Positions 15,493 to 24,354 of a DNA stretch of 64,000 bases are shown one piece after another. Source of the DNA: an uncultured Polaribacter sp. (GTDB taxonomy: Bacteria > Bacteroidota > Bacteroidia > Flavobacteriales > Flavobacteriaceae); assembly GCA_947497755.1 (NCBI GenBank), contig CANMHT010000004.1, forward strand, positions 62,001-126,000. The letters run 5' to 3'. The notes beneath the pieces are model-generated. The model searched no databases. It worked only from the letters and a program-made list of their open reading frames with translations, and had not been told where the DNA came from. Both the position numbers and the translations under genes were made by a program. The number at the start of each line of letters is the position of its first letter. Position 1 is the first letter of the stretch.

Positions 15493-18108
15493 CTATTTTA
15501 TTAAAACCTTTGTGGTTTGGTATTTTCTATGTTGCGACTGTATTTTTACAAAATACAAGCCACTTTTTAAATTTTCTCTGGTTAATACCCATTCGTTTTT
15601 TCCAACTTTTGCATTGATACTTGTTTGTTTAACAAGCATTCCTAAGCTATTGTATACAACAATATGTGTAGAAGATCTTGTATCAGCAACAAAACTTAAT
15701 GTAGAACTTAAATTCATTGGATTTGGAGAAACCGTTACTTTTACTTTAGCATTTGAATTTAGTAATTCATCATCTACAGAAAGCACCTCTCCATTTTTAA
15801 AGTAAATATTTGAAATATCTAACTTCTTCTCTTCTACTTGCTGACTTGTTGCTTTCAATGAAAAGATAACAGTAACTATATCTTTCCCATCAAAATCCGT
15901 ACTTCCTTTTGCCATAAAGTCTTTAAACGGAATGGTAAATTGTGTATCTGTTGCTGTTAAATCTACCTCCATTCTGTATTGATCTTGCCAATTAGGAGTA
16001 TCTTTTTTCATAAAACGTACTTCTAATTTTCCAGTTCCAGAAGCATTAAATTTCAACATATTAAACGCAGATAAATCTACAGGTTGAAAAGTGGGTGTAA
16101 ATGATTTATATACAGCAACAAACTCTGATGTATTTGCTGTTAAACTCACATTTCTCTCTAACATTAAAATATTACTTTCATTAACTGGTGTATGTGGAGT
16201 TACCGTAAAGTTAGATACAACAGAACTTTTAGGAGAATCATCTACTCCCCAAGCACCATCAGACATAAATAAATCATCTGGAGTATCTTTTCCATTGGAA
16301 TGCATTCTTAATCCAACATCAAATAAATAACCTGTATCTAATTGAACATCACTTATATAATCTTTTGTCAAGTTTATTGATTGACTTAATGCTACACCAT
16401 TAGATGTTTCTGATTTTCTTATTTCTCCTACAAAATTAACTGTAGCATGTTCTTTAATATTGACAATCTTTAAGTTTAGTTTTCCGTCTTTATAAGTCCC
16501 TTTTTTGATATAAGCCGTTGGAGCAAGTGTTGTATTATAACTTTCTATTGGCTTTTGTACCTCTATAAGTTCAAGTATTTCTTCTGATAAATTGTACAAA
16601 TCGTCAATAGAATTACTCCAGACTTGGAAATTGTAATAATCACTCGTTTTGTCATACCTATCTAAATTCCAATGGCTATCTACAATATATTTATTGGAAC
16701 CATTTTCTTTAATAGAAAAACTAATAACATATTCTCTTTCTCCGTTTGGATGCTTAATTAAGGTTTTAATAAAAGGATATTCTTCTTTTAAATACATAGT
16801 AGATACAGATAGTATTTCTGCACCTAATAAACGATCACAAATGTATTTGGTATGCTCGTAAGCTCCTTTTGTTGTTTTGGTAGCTAATATTGCTGCAACT
16901 GTTTTAGAATTTCTTAAATAATCTACTGATAAAATTTCATTTGCATTGGTAATATTTAAAAGATCGGTTGGTGTCGATTCAATAGTAGTTGTATTGGTTA
17001 ATAAATCTACTGGAATAAAATCATTCAATTTTATTGTTGTTGCAGATTTTGCTTTTTTATAAGTACTTAAACGCTGTAATTGTTTTGCATTTTCTTTAAT
17101 AAACTTATAATTAGATTTTTGTCTCTTATAATTTCTTGATACAATTTTTTGAGAAAGTCTGTTATTACTTTCCAAACCACCATCATTTCCTCCAGAAGCA
17201 TCTGTATTTACTTCACAAGAACCGACACCTGAACAAGATAAATCATCGCAATCAACCAAACCATCACCGTCATCATCAATTCCGTTTGAACAATTTTCTT
17301 GAGCTACAGGTGCTGTAGGACATCTAGCTCCGTCATTACTAGAACTTGCTGGTCCGAAAGCAAAAAAGTTTGAACTCATTTCATTACTTCCTGTTAAATC
17401 TTGTACAGCATAAACAATGTATATAGTTCCAGTTTGATTGGCAGAAATATAGAAATTTCCATCAGCATCAAAATATACAGCTCCATAGGTATACTTATTT
17501 CCAGATAAAATCGGAACCTCTCCTAATGCAGTAACTTCTCCGGCTTCAATATCAATTCTATATAAAATATTTGTGCTTTTTTCTACTGTATATAAAGCAT
17601 TGTCTTTTGCATTAAAAGCCCAATCGTGAATATGAATATTGGTATCTAATGTAATGGTTCCAGCGGACTTTAAATAGTTTGGAGAATTTGGATCTAAATT
17701 TACCTTATAAACCGTTGTACCTCCAGGTTTTAAATAATACATTCCGTTGGAATCAATATCTCCAATATACCTTCCTGCTGCAGGAAGTTCTGGAACTTCA
17801 TAAATATCAGTTTTAAAATCTTTTCCTATTCTAACAATACTTCTATCTGGCGTACTTAATGATCCCCAGATATAACCATCTTTATTGTTATAACCAGCTG
17901 CATTAATTTTTCCTTCGGTAATATCTTCTGCTTGTAAAATAGCATTTCCAGATGCTAAATCTATAGAGTACACATCATTAAATTGAAATAAATAGGCATA
18001 GTAATCACAATTAAATGGTGTTGTAGATTGAGAAAACGAGATTTGAGGGATGTTTACTAAAAAAATAACGCCTATGATTATTTTTAAAAAGTAGTTTTTT
18101 CTTTCCAT
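15493..18108 (-). CDS. Large secreted T9SS cargo protein (DUF6923-like repeat region, type A sorting domain)
   Basis: 871 residues with a signal peptide ending SFSQ. Residues ~30-270 form a DUF6923-like beta-propeller (AAGYNNKDGYIWG, YTYGAVYFDADGNFYISAN). Next comes a Cys/Asp-rich linker with a Ca-binding look (NGIDDDGDGLVDCDDLSC). A middle part has 'DLSAFNMLKFNASGTGKLEV'-type strands resembling a carbohydrate-binding jelly roll. The last ~80 residues are a type A sorting domain (SPNPMNLSSTLSF, SLGMLVKQT, LKSGLYFVKI), the signal for export through the type IX system to the surface. No protease or glycosidase catalytic core is recognisable. Confidence 0.85.
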   Translation of the reverse strand: MERKNYFLKIIIGVIFLVNIPQISFSQSTTPFNCDYYAYLFQFNDVYSIDLASGNAILQAEDITEGKINAAGYNNKDGYIWGSLSTPDRSIVRIGKDFKTDIYEVPELPAAGRYIGDIDSNGMYYLKPGGTTVYKVNLDPNSPNYLKSAGTITLDTNIHIHDWAFNAKDNALYTVEKSTNILYRIDIEAGEVTALGEVPILSGNKYTYGAVYFDADGNFYISANQTGTIYIVYAVQDLTGSNEMSSNFFAFGPASSSNDGARCPTAPVAQENCSNGIDDDGDGLVDCDDLSCSGVGSCEVNTDASGGNDGGLESNNRLSQKIVSRNYKRQKSNYKFIKENAKQLQRLSTYKKAKSATTIKLNDFIPVDLLTNTTTIESTPTDLLNITNANEILSVDYLRNSKTVAAILATKTTKGAYEHTKYICDRLLGAEILSVSTMYLKEEYPFIKTLIKHPNGEREYVISFSIKENGSNKYIVDSHWNLDRYDKTSDYYNFQVWSNSIDDLYNLSEEILELIEVQKPIESYNTTLAPTAYIKKGTYKDGKLNLKIVNIKEHATVNFVGEIRKSETSNGVALSQSINLTKDYISDVQLDTGYLFDVGLRMHSNGKDTPDDLFMSDGAWGVDDSPKSSVVSNFTVTPHTPVNESNILMLERNVSLTANTSEFVAVYKSFTPTFQPVDLSAFNMLKFNASGTGKLEVRFMKKDTPNWQDQYRMEVDLTATDTQFTIPFKDFMAKGSTDFDGKDIVTVIFSLKATSQQVEEKKLDISNIYFKNGEVLSVDDELLNSNAKVKVTVSPNPMNLSSTLSFVADTRSSTHIVVYNSLGMLVKQTSINAKVGKNEWVLTRENLKSGLYFVKIQSQHRKYQTTKVLIK

Positions 18109-18462
18109 GGTAATTAGGTTTATTGATTCCTAAAAATATGGGATTAACAGTCACGCTAGCTATTTATTAGTTGATTGGTAAACTTTATAAGTTGAATGTA
18201 ATACGTCTTTAGATTACGATCATTATAAAGGCATAAAAACCAAAAACAAACGGCTATTATATACTACTAATACCCTATTTTTTTATACTAAAAAGCAAGC
18301 ATTAACTTAAACAGTTATGCATGCAAATTTCACTAGCATATATTAAGAAAATACTAGGTTTTAAATAAGCGTATTAGTATCCAAATTCTAAAAAGAGTAA
18401 TAATACCTAATTGATTATCAATAAAATACGTATAGCTATTTTTAATTTTACAAAAGAATTTC
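18109..18462. other. Gene-free 354-bp gap
   Basis: No plausible gene on either strand. It should hold the promoter of the T9SS cargo gene (starting at 18108, leftward) and the 3' trailer of the ytxJ gene. It is very AT-rich and I see no clear repeat or terminator hairpin. Confidence 0.6.
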
Positions 18463-18858
18463 TTATTGATAAGATTTTAAATCGATGGTGGTAATATCAT
18501 AATGAGAAGCATATGCTTGAGCAATTCCGTCTTTAATAACTAATAATTGTGGCGATTGATGTAGTACCTGAAAAGTAGCAGCTATTTCATTAGAAATCTC
18601 TCTATAATTAAGCAAGTCTAAATAGTACACTTTAAAATCTGACATAGATGCATCAAACTGCTTTTCAAATAATTTAATTACCATTCTACTAATTCCACAT
18701 CGGGTTGAATGTTTAAAAATTGCAACAGTTTCATTCTTAGAAACATCTTTTAAAGCTTCTAATTCTTCCAATGATTTCAAAGGAATCCAATGTATATTAG
18801 TTGTGTTTTTTGAATCGCTTTCTGGATTTGATTTAAATATGTTTTTAAAGATACTCAT
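18463..18858 (-). CDS. ytxJ: Bacillithiol-system redox-active protein YtxJ
   Basis: 131 residues of thioredoxin-like fold without a signal peptide, so cytoplasmic. The active-site segment STRCGISRMV carries a single Cys (about residue 53), as in YtxJ/monothiol bacilliredoxin-like proteins, followed by YYLDLLNYREISNEIA and the cis-Pro-like QSPQLLVIKDG. In this family it acts with bacillithiol in thiol redox control. It diverges from clpB with 157 bp between the starts, which is compatible with a shared stress-response neighbourhood. Confidence 0.88.
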   Translation of the reverse strand: MSIFKNIFKSNPESDSKNTTNIHWIPLKSLEELEALKDVSKNETVAIFKHSTRCGISRMVIKLFEKQFDASMSDFKVYYLDLLNYREISNEIAATFQVLHQSPQLLVIKDGIAQAYASHYDITTIDLKSYQ

Positions 18859-19015
18859 CTGTTTTTTTAGCTTAAGTCGTTAAAATACCAAATCCTTTCA
18901 CCAGTCAAAAAGTCAGTAAAAACAAGGCCTTACAAGACAAAATGACTTATTTCTATACAAAATTTAAAATGGTATCTATTTTGAACAAAGAAATAAAAAA
19001 TAAAAGAGATACCCT

Positions 19016-21619
19016 ATGAATTTTAATAACTATACAATAAAATCACAAGAGACCATACAGCAAGCGCAGCAGCTCGCTCAAGGTTTTGGACATAATCAAA
19101 TAGAAAACGAACACATTTTTAAAGCATTACTAGAAGTAGATGAAAATGTAGTCCCTTTTTTATTGAAAAAATTAAACATCAATATTGATGTATTAGAACA
19201 ATTATTAGATAAACAATTAGAGAGTTTTTCTAAGGTAACTGGTGCAGATTTAACCTTATCAAGAGAAGCAGGAAAAAGTTTAACTGAAGCTGCCATCATT
19301 GCTAAAAAAATGAAGGATGAATATGTTTCTATTGAACATATTATTTTAGCAATTTTCAAATCTAAATCAACCATTGCTCAAATTTTAAAAGATCAAGGAG
19401 TTAGTAAAAAAGGGTTGGAAGATGCTATTGCTGAATTACGAAAAGGCAATCGTGTTACCTCACAAAGTGCAGAAGAAACTTATAATTCACTAAGTAAATA
19501 TGCTAATAACTTGAATCAATTGGCACAAGATGGAAAGTTAGATCCTGTTATTGGTAGAGATGAAGAAATTAGACGTTTATTACAAATATTATCACGTAGA
19601 ACAAAGAACAACCCTATTTTAGTTGGTGAACCAGGAACTGGTAAAACTGCTATTGCAGAAGGTTTAGCACATCGAATTATTAGAGGTGATGTTCCAGAAA
19701 ACTTAAAAGACAAATTAATCTTCTCTTTGGATATGGGAGCATTAATTGCTGGAGCAAAGTTTAAAGGTGAATTTGAAGAGCGTTTAAAAGCTGTTATTAA
19801 AGAGGTAACTACATCAGATGGTGATATTGTACTTTTTATTGATGAAATACACACCTTAGTTGGAGCTGGTGGTGGACAAGGAGCTATGGATGCCGCTAAT
19901 ATTTTAAAACCTGCTTTAGCACGAGGAGAATTAAGAGCAATTGGAGCTACTACTTTGGATGAATATCAAAAATATTTTGAAAAGGACAAAGCTTTAGAAC
20001 GTAGATTTCAAAAAGTACTCGTTGATGAACCAGACACAGAAAGTGCCATTTCTATTTTACGTGGAATAAAAGAAAAATACGAAACACATCACAAAGTACG
20101 TATCAAAGACGATGCTATTATTGGTGCTGTAGAGCTTTCTCAACGTTATATTACCAATCGTTTTTTACCAGACAAAGCCATCGATTTAATGGATGAAGCA
20201 GCATCTAAATTACGTATGGAAATCAATTCGAAACCAGAAGAACTAGATGTTTTGGATAGAAAAGTAATGCAATTAGAAATTGAGATTGAAGCCATTAAAC
20301 GTGAAAACGATAAGATCAAATTAAAATCACTTAACGCAGAATTGGCAAATCTTAAAGAAGAGCGTAACGAAATCAATGCAAAATGGCAAAGTGAAAAAAG
20401 TTTGGTAGATGGAATTCAAGCAGCAAAAACAGCTATTGAAAATGCCAAATTAGAAGCCGATAAAGCAGAACGTAATGGAGATTATGGAAAGGTTGCCGAG
20501 TTACGTTATGGAAAAATTAAAGAGTTTCAAACTGAATTAGAGCAATTGCAAAATGAATTAGCGGCTAAAAAAGACACCGTGTTAATTAAAGAAGAAGTAA
20601 CCTTTGATGATATTGCAGAAGTTGTGGCAAAATGGACCGGAATTCCTGTAACAAAAATGCTGCAATCTGAACGTGAAAAGCTACTGCGATTAGAGCAGGA
20701 ATTGCATAAACGTGTGGTAGGACAAGAAGAGGCAATTGAAGCGGTTTCTGATGCTGTAAGAAGATCTAGAGCTGGTTTGCAAAACCCAAACAAGCCTATT
20801 GGTTCCTTCTTGTTTTTAGGAACTACTGGTGTAGGAAAAACAGAATTAGCGAAAGCTTTAGCTAGCTATTTATTTGACGATGAAAATGCCATGACTCGAA
20901 TTGATATGAGTGAGTATCAAGAACGTCATTCGGTAAGTAGGTTGGTTGGAGCACCTCCAGGTTATGTTGGTTATGATGAAGGTGGGCAATTAACTGAAGC
21001 TGTAAGAAGAAAGCCTTACTCTGTTGTTTTATTAGATGAGATTGAAAAAGCACATCCAGATACTTTTAATATTTTATTACAAGTACTAGACGAAGGTAGA
21101 TTAACAGATAATAAAGGAAGAGTTGCAGACTTTAAAAATACCATTATTATCATGACATCAAATATGGGAAGTCATATCATACAAGAAAAGCTTGAAAACC
21201 TTAAAGGTGATATTTATACAGCCATGGAATTGGCAAAAACTGAGGTTTTAGGCTTGCTAAAGCAACGTATTAGGCCTGAGTTTATCAATAGAATAGATGA
21301 TATTACTTTATTTACACCTTTGTCTAAAGAAAATATCAAAAACATTGTACAACTACAATTAGACTTGGTTAAAAAAATGATAGCTAAACAAGATATTACC
21401 TTAGATGCAACAGAACAAGCAATTGATTATTTAGCTTCTCAAGGATATCAACCAGAATTTGGAGCTAGACCTGTAAAAAGAGTCATTCAGAAAGAAGTTT
21501 TAAATCAGTTATCTAAAGAAATATTAGCTGGTAAAATTACAACAGATAGTATTATTTTGTTAGATGCTTTTGATGATAAATTAGTGTTTAGAAATCAATC
21601 TGAATTGGTAGAAAATTAA
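19016..21619 (+). CDS. clpB: ATP-dependent disaggregase ClpB
   Basis: 867 residues, full length for ClpB. Order: Clp N domain (1-145), AAA1 with Walker A GEPGTGKTA near 204 and Walker B VLFIDEIHT near 275, the coiled-coil middle domain (about 405-530) that distinguishes ClpB from ClpA/C, AAA2 with Walker A GTTGVGKTE near 602 and Walker B VVLLDEIEKAHPD, and the C-terminal D2-small domain. It works as a hexamer with the DnaK system to dissolve protein aggregates in the cytoplasm. Stands alone, ended by its own terminator. Confidence 0.98.
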   Translation: MNFNNYTIKSQETIQQAQQLAQGFGHNQIENEHIFKALLEVDENVVPFLLKKLNINIDVLEQLLDKQLESFSKVTGADLTLSREAGKSLTEAAIIAKKMKDEYVSIEHIILAIFKSKSTIAQILKDQGVSKKGLEDAIAELRKGNRVTSQSAEETYNSLSKYANNLNQLAQDGKLDPVIGRDEEIRRLLQILSRRTKNNPILVGEPGTGKTAIAEGLAHRIIRGDVPENLKDKLIFSLDMGALIAGAKFKGEFEERLKAVIKEVTTSDGDIVLFIDEIHTLVGAGGGQGAMDAANILKPALARGELRAIGATTLDEYQKYFEKDKALERRFQKVLVDEPDTESAISILRGIKEKYETHHKVRIKDDAIIGAVELSQRYITNRFLPDKAIDLMDEAASKLRMEINSKPEELDVLDRKVMQLEIEIEAIKRENDKIKLKSLNAELANLKEERNEINAKWQSEKSLVDGIQAAKTAIENAKLEADKAERNGDYGKVAELRYGKIKEFQTELEQLQNELAAKKDTVLIKEEVTFDDIAEVVAKWTGIPVTKMLQSEREKLLRLEQELHKRVVGQEEAIEAVSDAVRRSRAGLQNPNKPIGSFLFLGTTGVGKTELAKALASYLFDDENAMTRIDMSEYQERHSVSRLVGAPPGYVGYDEGGQLTEAVRRKPYSVVLLDEIEKAHPDTFNILLQVLDEGRLTDNKGRVADFKNTIIIMTSNMGSHIIQEKLENLKGDIYTAMELAKTEVLGLLKQRIRPEFINRIDDITLFTPLSKENIKNIVQLQLDLVKKMIAKQDITLDATEQAIDYLASQGYQPEFGARPVKRVIQKEVLNQLSKEILAGKITTDSIILLDAFDDKLVFRNQSELVEN

Positions 21620-21649
21620 TAGTAATTTTCTAAAATTAAAAGAAAGTTA

Positions 21650-21684
21650 AAAAGCGATGTTATAGAAACATCGCTTTTCTTTTT
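21650..21684 (+). terminator. Intrinsic terminator of clpB
   Basis: Perfect inverted repeat AAAAGCGATGTT / AACATCGCTTTT with loop ATAGA, followed by a T-rich run. Confidence 0.9.
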
Positions 21685-21687
21685 GTG

Positions 21688-21695
21688 TATATTCG
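21688..21695 (+). promoter_or_regulatory. Candidate -7 box for the histidine phosphatase gene
   Basis: TATATTCG differs at one position from the Bacteroidota -7 consensus TAnnTTTG and lies 20 bp before the chosen ATG at 21715. It overlaps the earlier in-frame ATG at 21685, arguing against that start. Confidence 0.4.
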
Positions 21696-21714
21696 CATTT
21701 TAAAACACCAACAA

Positions 21715-22224
21715 ATGAAAAAATACTTACTACTTATTGTTTTTGCGTTTAGTACAATCGCAGGTTTTGCTCAAGAAAAAGATGAAGAAGTTACCACGTA
21801 TTATTTAATACGACATGCAGAAAAACAACGTACAAATCCCAATGATAAGGATCCACATTTAACTTACAAAGGCACAAAACGTGCAGATAAATGGGCAGAA
21901 GTATTGTCATCTGCAAACATTAATATGGTGTATACAACAAATTACAATCGTACGAAAGAAACAGCACAGCCTATAGCTTTAAAAAACGGATTGCGTATGT
22001 ATGTTTACAATCCAAGTAAAATGTATGATGATGGTTTTAAATACAACACCAAGGGAAAAAATGTGTTAATTGTTGGTCACAGCAATACGACACCTGCTTT
22101 TGTAAATAAAATATTAGGAAAAAAGAAATACTCACAAATCGCCGATGATAACAATAGCAACTTATATATTGTTACTGTAACCAAAAAAGGTGCTACGAGT
22201 GTTCTTTTAAAAATTGAGAATTAA
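21715..22224 (+). CDS. Exported histidine phosphatase (phosphoglycerate mutase) family protein
   Basis: 169 residues from the ATG at 21715, which gives a clean signal peptide (KKYLLLIVFAF...GFAQ). The catalytic motif is YYLIRHAEKQ with the phospho-accepting His in RHAEK, then TNYNRTKETAQPIA and a second histidine motif VLIVGHSNTTPAF. These fit the branch with an N-terminal RHG-like motif, here RHA. Substrate unknown; exported. The stop codon overlaps the stop of the convergent lipoprotein gene. Confidence 0.88.
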   Translation: MKKYLLLIVFAFSTIAGFAQEKDEEVTTYYLIRHAEKQRTNPNDKDPHLTYKGTKRADKWAEVLSSANINMVYTTNYNRTKETAQPIALKNGLRMYVYNPSKMYDDGFKYNTKGKNVLIVGHSNTTPAFVNKILGKKKYSQIADDNNSNLYIVTVTKKGATSVLLKIEN

Positions 22225-22964
22225 TTGATTAGTTCTACTTGAACATTTTCTAAATTAATTTCTGATAATTTTTCTAACTCAGAATTCTGAAATGCTTTGT
22301 CTAAATTTTCTAATTTGGTCGAAGCATTTTTTGGTTTGTAATTGTTGTAATCTATAAAACGGATTCCGTTTATTACTCTAACATTTGTCGCTTCTCTAAA
22401 ACGCAAACCGCCTCCATTTACATGATAACTATAAGCTAAATAATCTAATGTAAATTTTTCTTTTTCGATCCAATACACAAAGACATCATCATAATCCTCT
22501 CCTCCTCCATCTTCGGTAAAACTGATTTCAACTTTATAATAGTTTTTATTATTTATACTCGTTTCTTTTAGAAGTTTTTTTCTAACAGCAGCATCGTTTA
22601 ATCCGTAAGGTAATACAGAAAAATAATGTACTGAATTTACAGAGCTAGCATATCGAGTAGACATAGAGTCTGGAAGGATGATAAACTTCTCGTTTATAAA
22701 GCGTTCAAAACCATTGTTACTTAATTTATCATTGATTAGTACAGTATCTTTTACGCTTACTCTTTCTAACATAAACTTTCCGTTATCTCGAGTAGCGATG
22801 TATTTTCTATTTCTAAAATCAAACTCAATAGTTGCTTTGGCTACTTTATCAGCACCAGTTGTCTTAATCGATTTATCAATAATTTGTTGTGCTGTTAGGG
22901 CTTTCTTTTCTGGATTACATGAAACTAAAAAGGCTAATACAAATAAAATATATAAATGACGCAT
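22221..22964 (-). CDS. DUF6503-like lipoprotein
   Basis: 247 residues from the ATG at 22964, chosen because it gives a lipoprotein signal peptide ending FLVSC; an ATG 39 bp upstream would add a polar extension. The mature protein starts NPEKKALTAQQIIDKSIKTT and contains ATIEFDFRNRKYIATRDNGK and DDVFVYWIEKEKFTLDYLAY, as in DUF6503 proteins, which resemble LolA/LolB-like folds. No catalytic residues are obvious. Convergent 4-bp overlap with the histidine phosphatase gene. Confidence 0.75.
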   Translation of the reverse strand: MRHLYILFVLAFLVSCNPEKKALTAQQIIDKSIKTTGADKVAKATIEFDFRNRKYIATRDNGKFMLERVSVKDTVLINDKLSNNGFERFINEKFIILPDSMSTRYASSVNSVHYFSVLPYGLNDAAVRKKLLKETSINNKNYYKVEISFTEDGGGEDYDDVFVYWIEKEKFTLDYLAYSYHVNGGGLRFREATNVRVINGIRFIDYNNYKPKNASTKLENLDKAFQNSELEKLSEINLENVQVELIN

Positions 22965-23051
22965 AAATGTTGTTTTGTTCTTTTGTACGAAAATAGTTTT
23001 CAAAATTACAGCTAATTTACTGTGATATTTTTAAATTTTTGTTAATTAAAA

Positions 23052-23084
23052 AAAGGCCATCAAAAATGACAGCCTTTCTTTTAG
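23052..23084 (-). terminator. Terminator after the OmpW-type gene
   Basis: On the minus strand AAAGGCTGTCA, a short A/T loop, then an imperfect complementary arm GGCCTTTTTTT ending in a U-run, just past the stop at 23099. Confidence 0.65.
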
Positions 23085-23098
23085 GGGAAAATTATTTG

Positions 23099-23767
23099 TT
23101 AAAAACGCATACCAACACCAAAACCAATTAATAATGGGTTGATTTTCACATCAGCAGGAATGCTTAACCCGGCAGATAAGTTAGAAGCATCTACTGTTAC
23201 ATCTGTTTTTAATAAGATGTATTTTGCATCAATATTTAAAAACCATTTGTCATTTAAATCATAATCTAAACCTCCTTGGAAAGCAAATCCGAATGCATTG
23301 TCATAAGAAATGTCTTTGGCTGCTCCAGATTTAGCGCTATAAAAAATAGTATAGTTTATACCCGCACCAACATAAGGTCTAAAATTATCATAATTAAAGT
23401 GGTATTGAGCTGTTAATGTAGGTGGTAATAACCAAACAGAACCTAAATCAACATTAGCACTTGCTGCTCCACCAATAGCTGTTAAATTAGATCCAACAGT
23501 ATTTACATTGTGTTTTGTAGTTCCTAAAATTAACTCTAATGCAAAGTTTTCTGTAAAAAAGTAGGTAAAGTCTAATTCTGGAATAAACTTATTGTTTATT
23601 GCAATATCACCTCCAATTGTACCGATAGTTGCCGACTCATTTGGAGATACATTAACGATTCTTAAACGAGCTTGCCACTTTTTAAAATCTTCATTAGATT
23701 TTTCTTGAGCAGTTATGGTTCCAACAAACAACATACTCATCACTAATCCTGCAATAATTTTCTTCAT
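23099..23767 (-). CDS. OmpW-family outer-membrane protein
   Basis: 222 residues, signal peptide ending ITAQ. The sequence has the OmpW pattern: WQARLRIVNVSPNES, FIPELDFTYFFTENFALEL, LGSVWLLPPTLTAQYHFN, RPYVGAGINYTIFY, DLNDKWFLNIDAKYI and a C-terminal Phe (VGMRF) expected of an eight-stranded barrel. OmpW proteins form narrow hydrophobic pores and respond to oxygen and redox state. A TGAC-N4-GTCA palindrome lies at the right distance upstream for Crp/Fnr-type activation. Confidence 0.92.
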   Translation of the reverse strand: MKKIIAGLVMSMLFVGTITAQEKSNEDFKKWQARLRIVNVSPNESATIGTIGGDIAINNKFIPELDFTYFFTENFALELILGTTKHNVNTVGSNLTAIGGAASANVDLGSVWLLPPTLTAQYHFNYDNFRPYVGAGINYTIFYSAKSGAAKDISYDNAFGFAFQGGLDYDLNDKWFLNIDAKYILLKTDVTVDASNLSAGLSIPADVKINPLLIGFGVGMRF

Positions 23768-23796
23768 AATAATTGAATTTATATTTAATTTGATAA

Positions 23797-23804
23797 CAAA
23801 ATTA
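23797..23804 (-). promoter_or_regulatory. -7 box of the OmpW-type gene
   Basis: On the minus strand TAATTTTG, an exact match to TAnnTTTG, 30 bp upstream of the start codon. Confidence 0.6.
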
Positions 23805-23826
23805 CGAGTGAAAAAAAGCGTAAAAC

Positions 23827-23840
23827 ATGACGAAAGTCAT
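23827..23840 (-). promoter_or_regulatory. Candidate Crp/Fnr-family operator (TGAC-N4-GTCA)
   Basis: ATGACGAAAGTCAT is a palindrome with a 4-bp spacer. Its centre is about 41 bp upstream of the start site expected from the -7 box at 23797-23804, the classical position for class II Crp/Fnr activation of the OmpW-type gene. It also lies about 40 bp before the smpB -7 box on the other strand. Confidence 0.5.
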
Positions 23841-23879
23841 AGTTTGATAGTTTTCTTTATGTAGCCTAAAATTTATGAG

Positions 23880-23887
23880 TATCTTTG
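23880..23887 (+). promoter_or_regulatory. -7 box of smpB
   Basis: TATCTTTG matches TAnnTTTG exactly, 8 bp before the ATG at 23896. Transcription would begin just before the start codon, giving an almost leaderless mRNA, and this excludes the earlier in-frame ATG at 23875. Confidence 0.6.
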
Positions 23888-23895
23888 TTTTTGAA

Positions 23896-24354
23896 ATGCA
23901 GAAAAAAATCAACATACAAAATAAAAAAGCCAAATTCGAATTCGAATTTTTAGATAAATATACCGCTGGAATTCAGCTTACTGGAACAGAAATTAAGTCG
24001 ATAAGAGCCTCTAAAGCACGTATTACAGAAAGTTTTTGTGAGTTTAATGAGCAAGGAGAGCTTTTTGTGGTGAATATGTTTATTGAAGAATATTCGCATG
24101 GAAATTTCTTTAATCACAATCCTAAAAGTGAACGAAGACTTTTATTGAACAAACGCGAATTAAAAAAATTAGAAAAAGAAGTTAAAAATACTGGATTAAC
24201 CATTGTGCCTTTACGTCTATTTTTAACAGAAAAAGGTTGGGCTAAATTAGACATTGCTCTAGCAAGAGGAAAAAAGCTACACGACAAACGTCAAACAATG
24301 AAAGATCGTGATAACAAACGTGATTTAGCTAGAATAAAGAAGAATTTTAACTAA
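23896..24354 (+). CDS. smpB: SsrA-binding protein SmpB
   Basis: 152 residues from the ATG at 23896, the usual SmpB length. Typical segments are KKAKFEFEFLDKYTAGIQLT, GTEIKSIRASKARI, FIEEYSHGNFFNHNPKSERRL and the C-terminal basic tail AKLDIALARGKKLHDKRQ. SmpB binds tmRNA and delivers it to stalled ribosomes for trans-translation. The stop codon overlaps the ATG of the prenyltransferase gene by one base. Confidence 0.97.
   Translation: MQKKINIQNKKAKFEFEFLDKYTAGIQLTGTEIKSIRASKARITESFCEFNEQGELFVVNMFIEEYSHGNFFNHNPKSERRLLLNKRELKKLEKEVKNTGLTIVPLRLFLTEKGWAKLDIALARGKKLHDKRQTMKDRDNKRDLARIKKNFN

Noticed and set aside
19016..21619. Long antisense open frames inside clpB and other real genes
   Set aside because: They have biased composition from the opposite strand, no domain and no start context.
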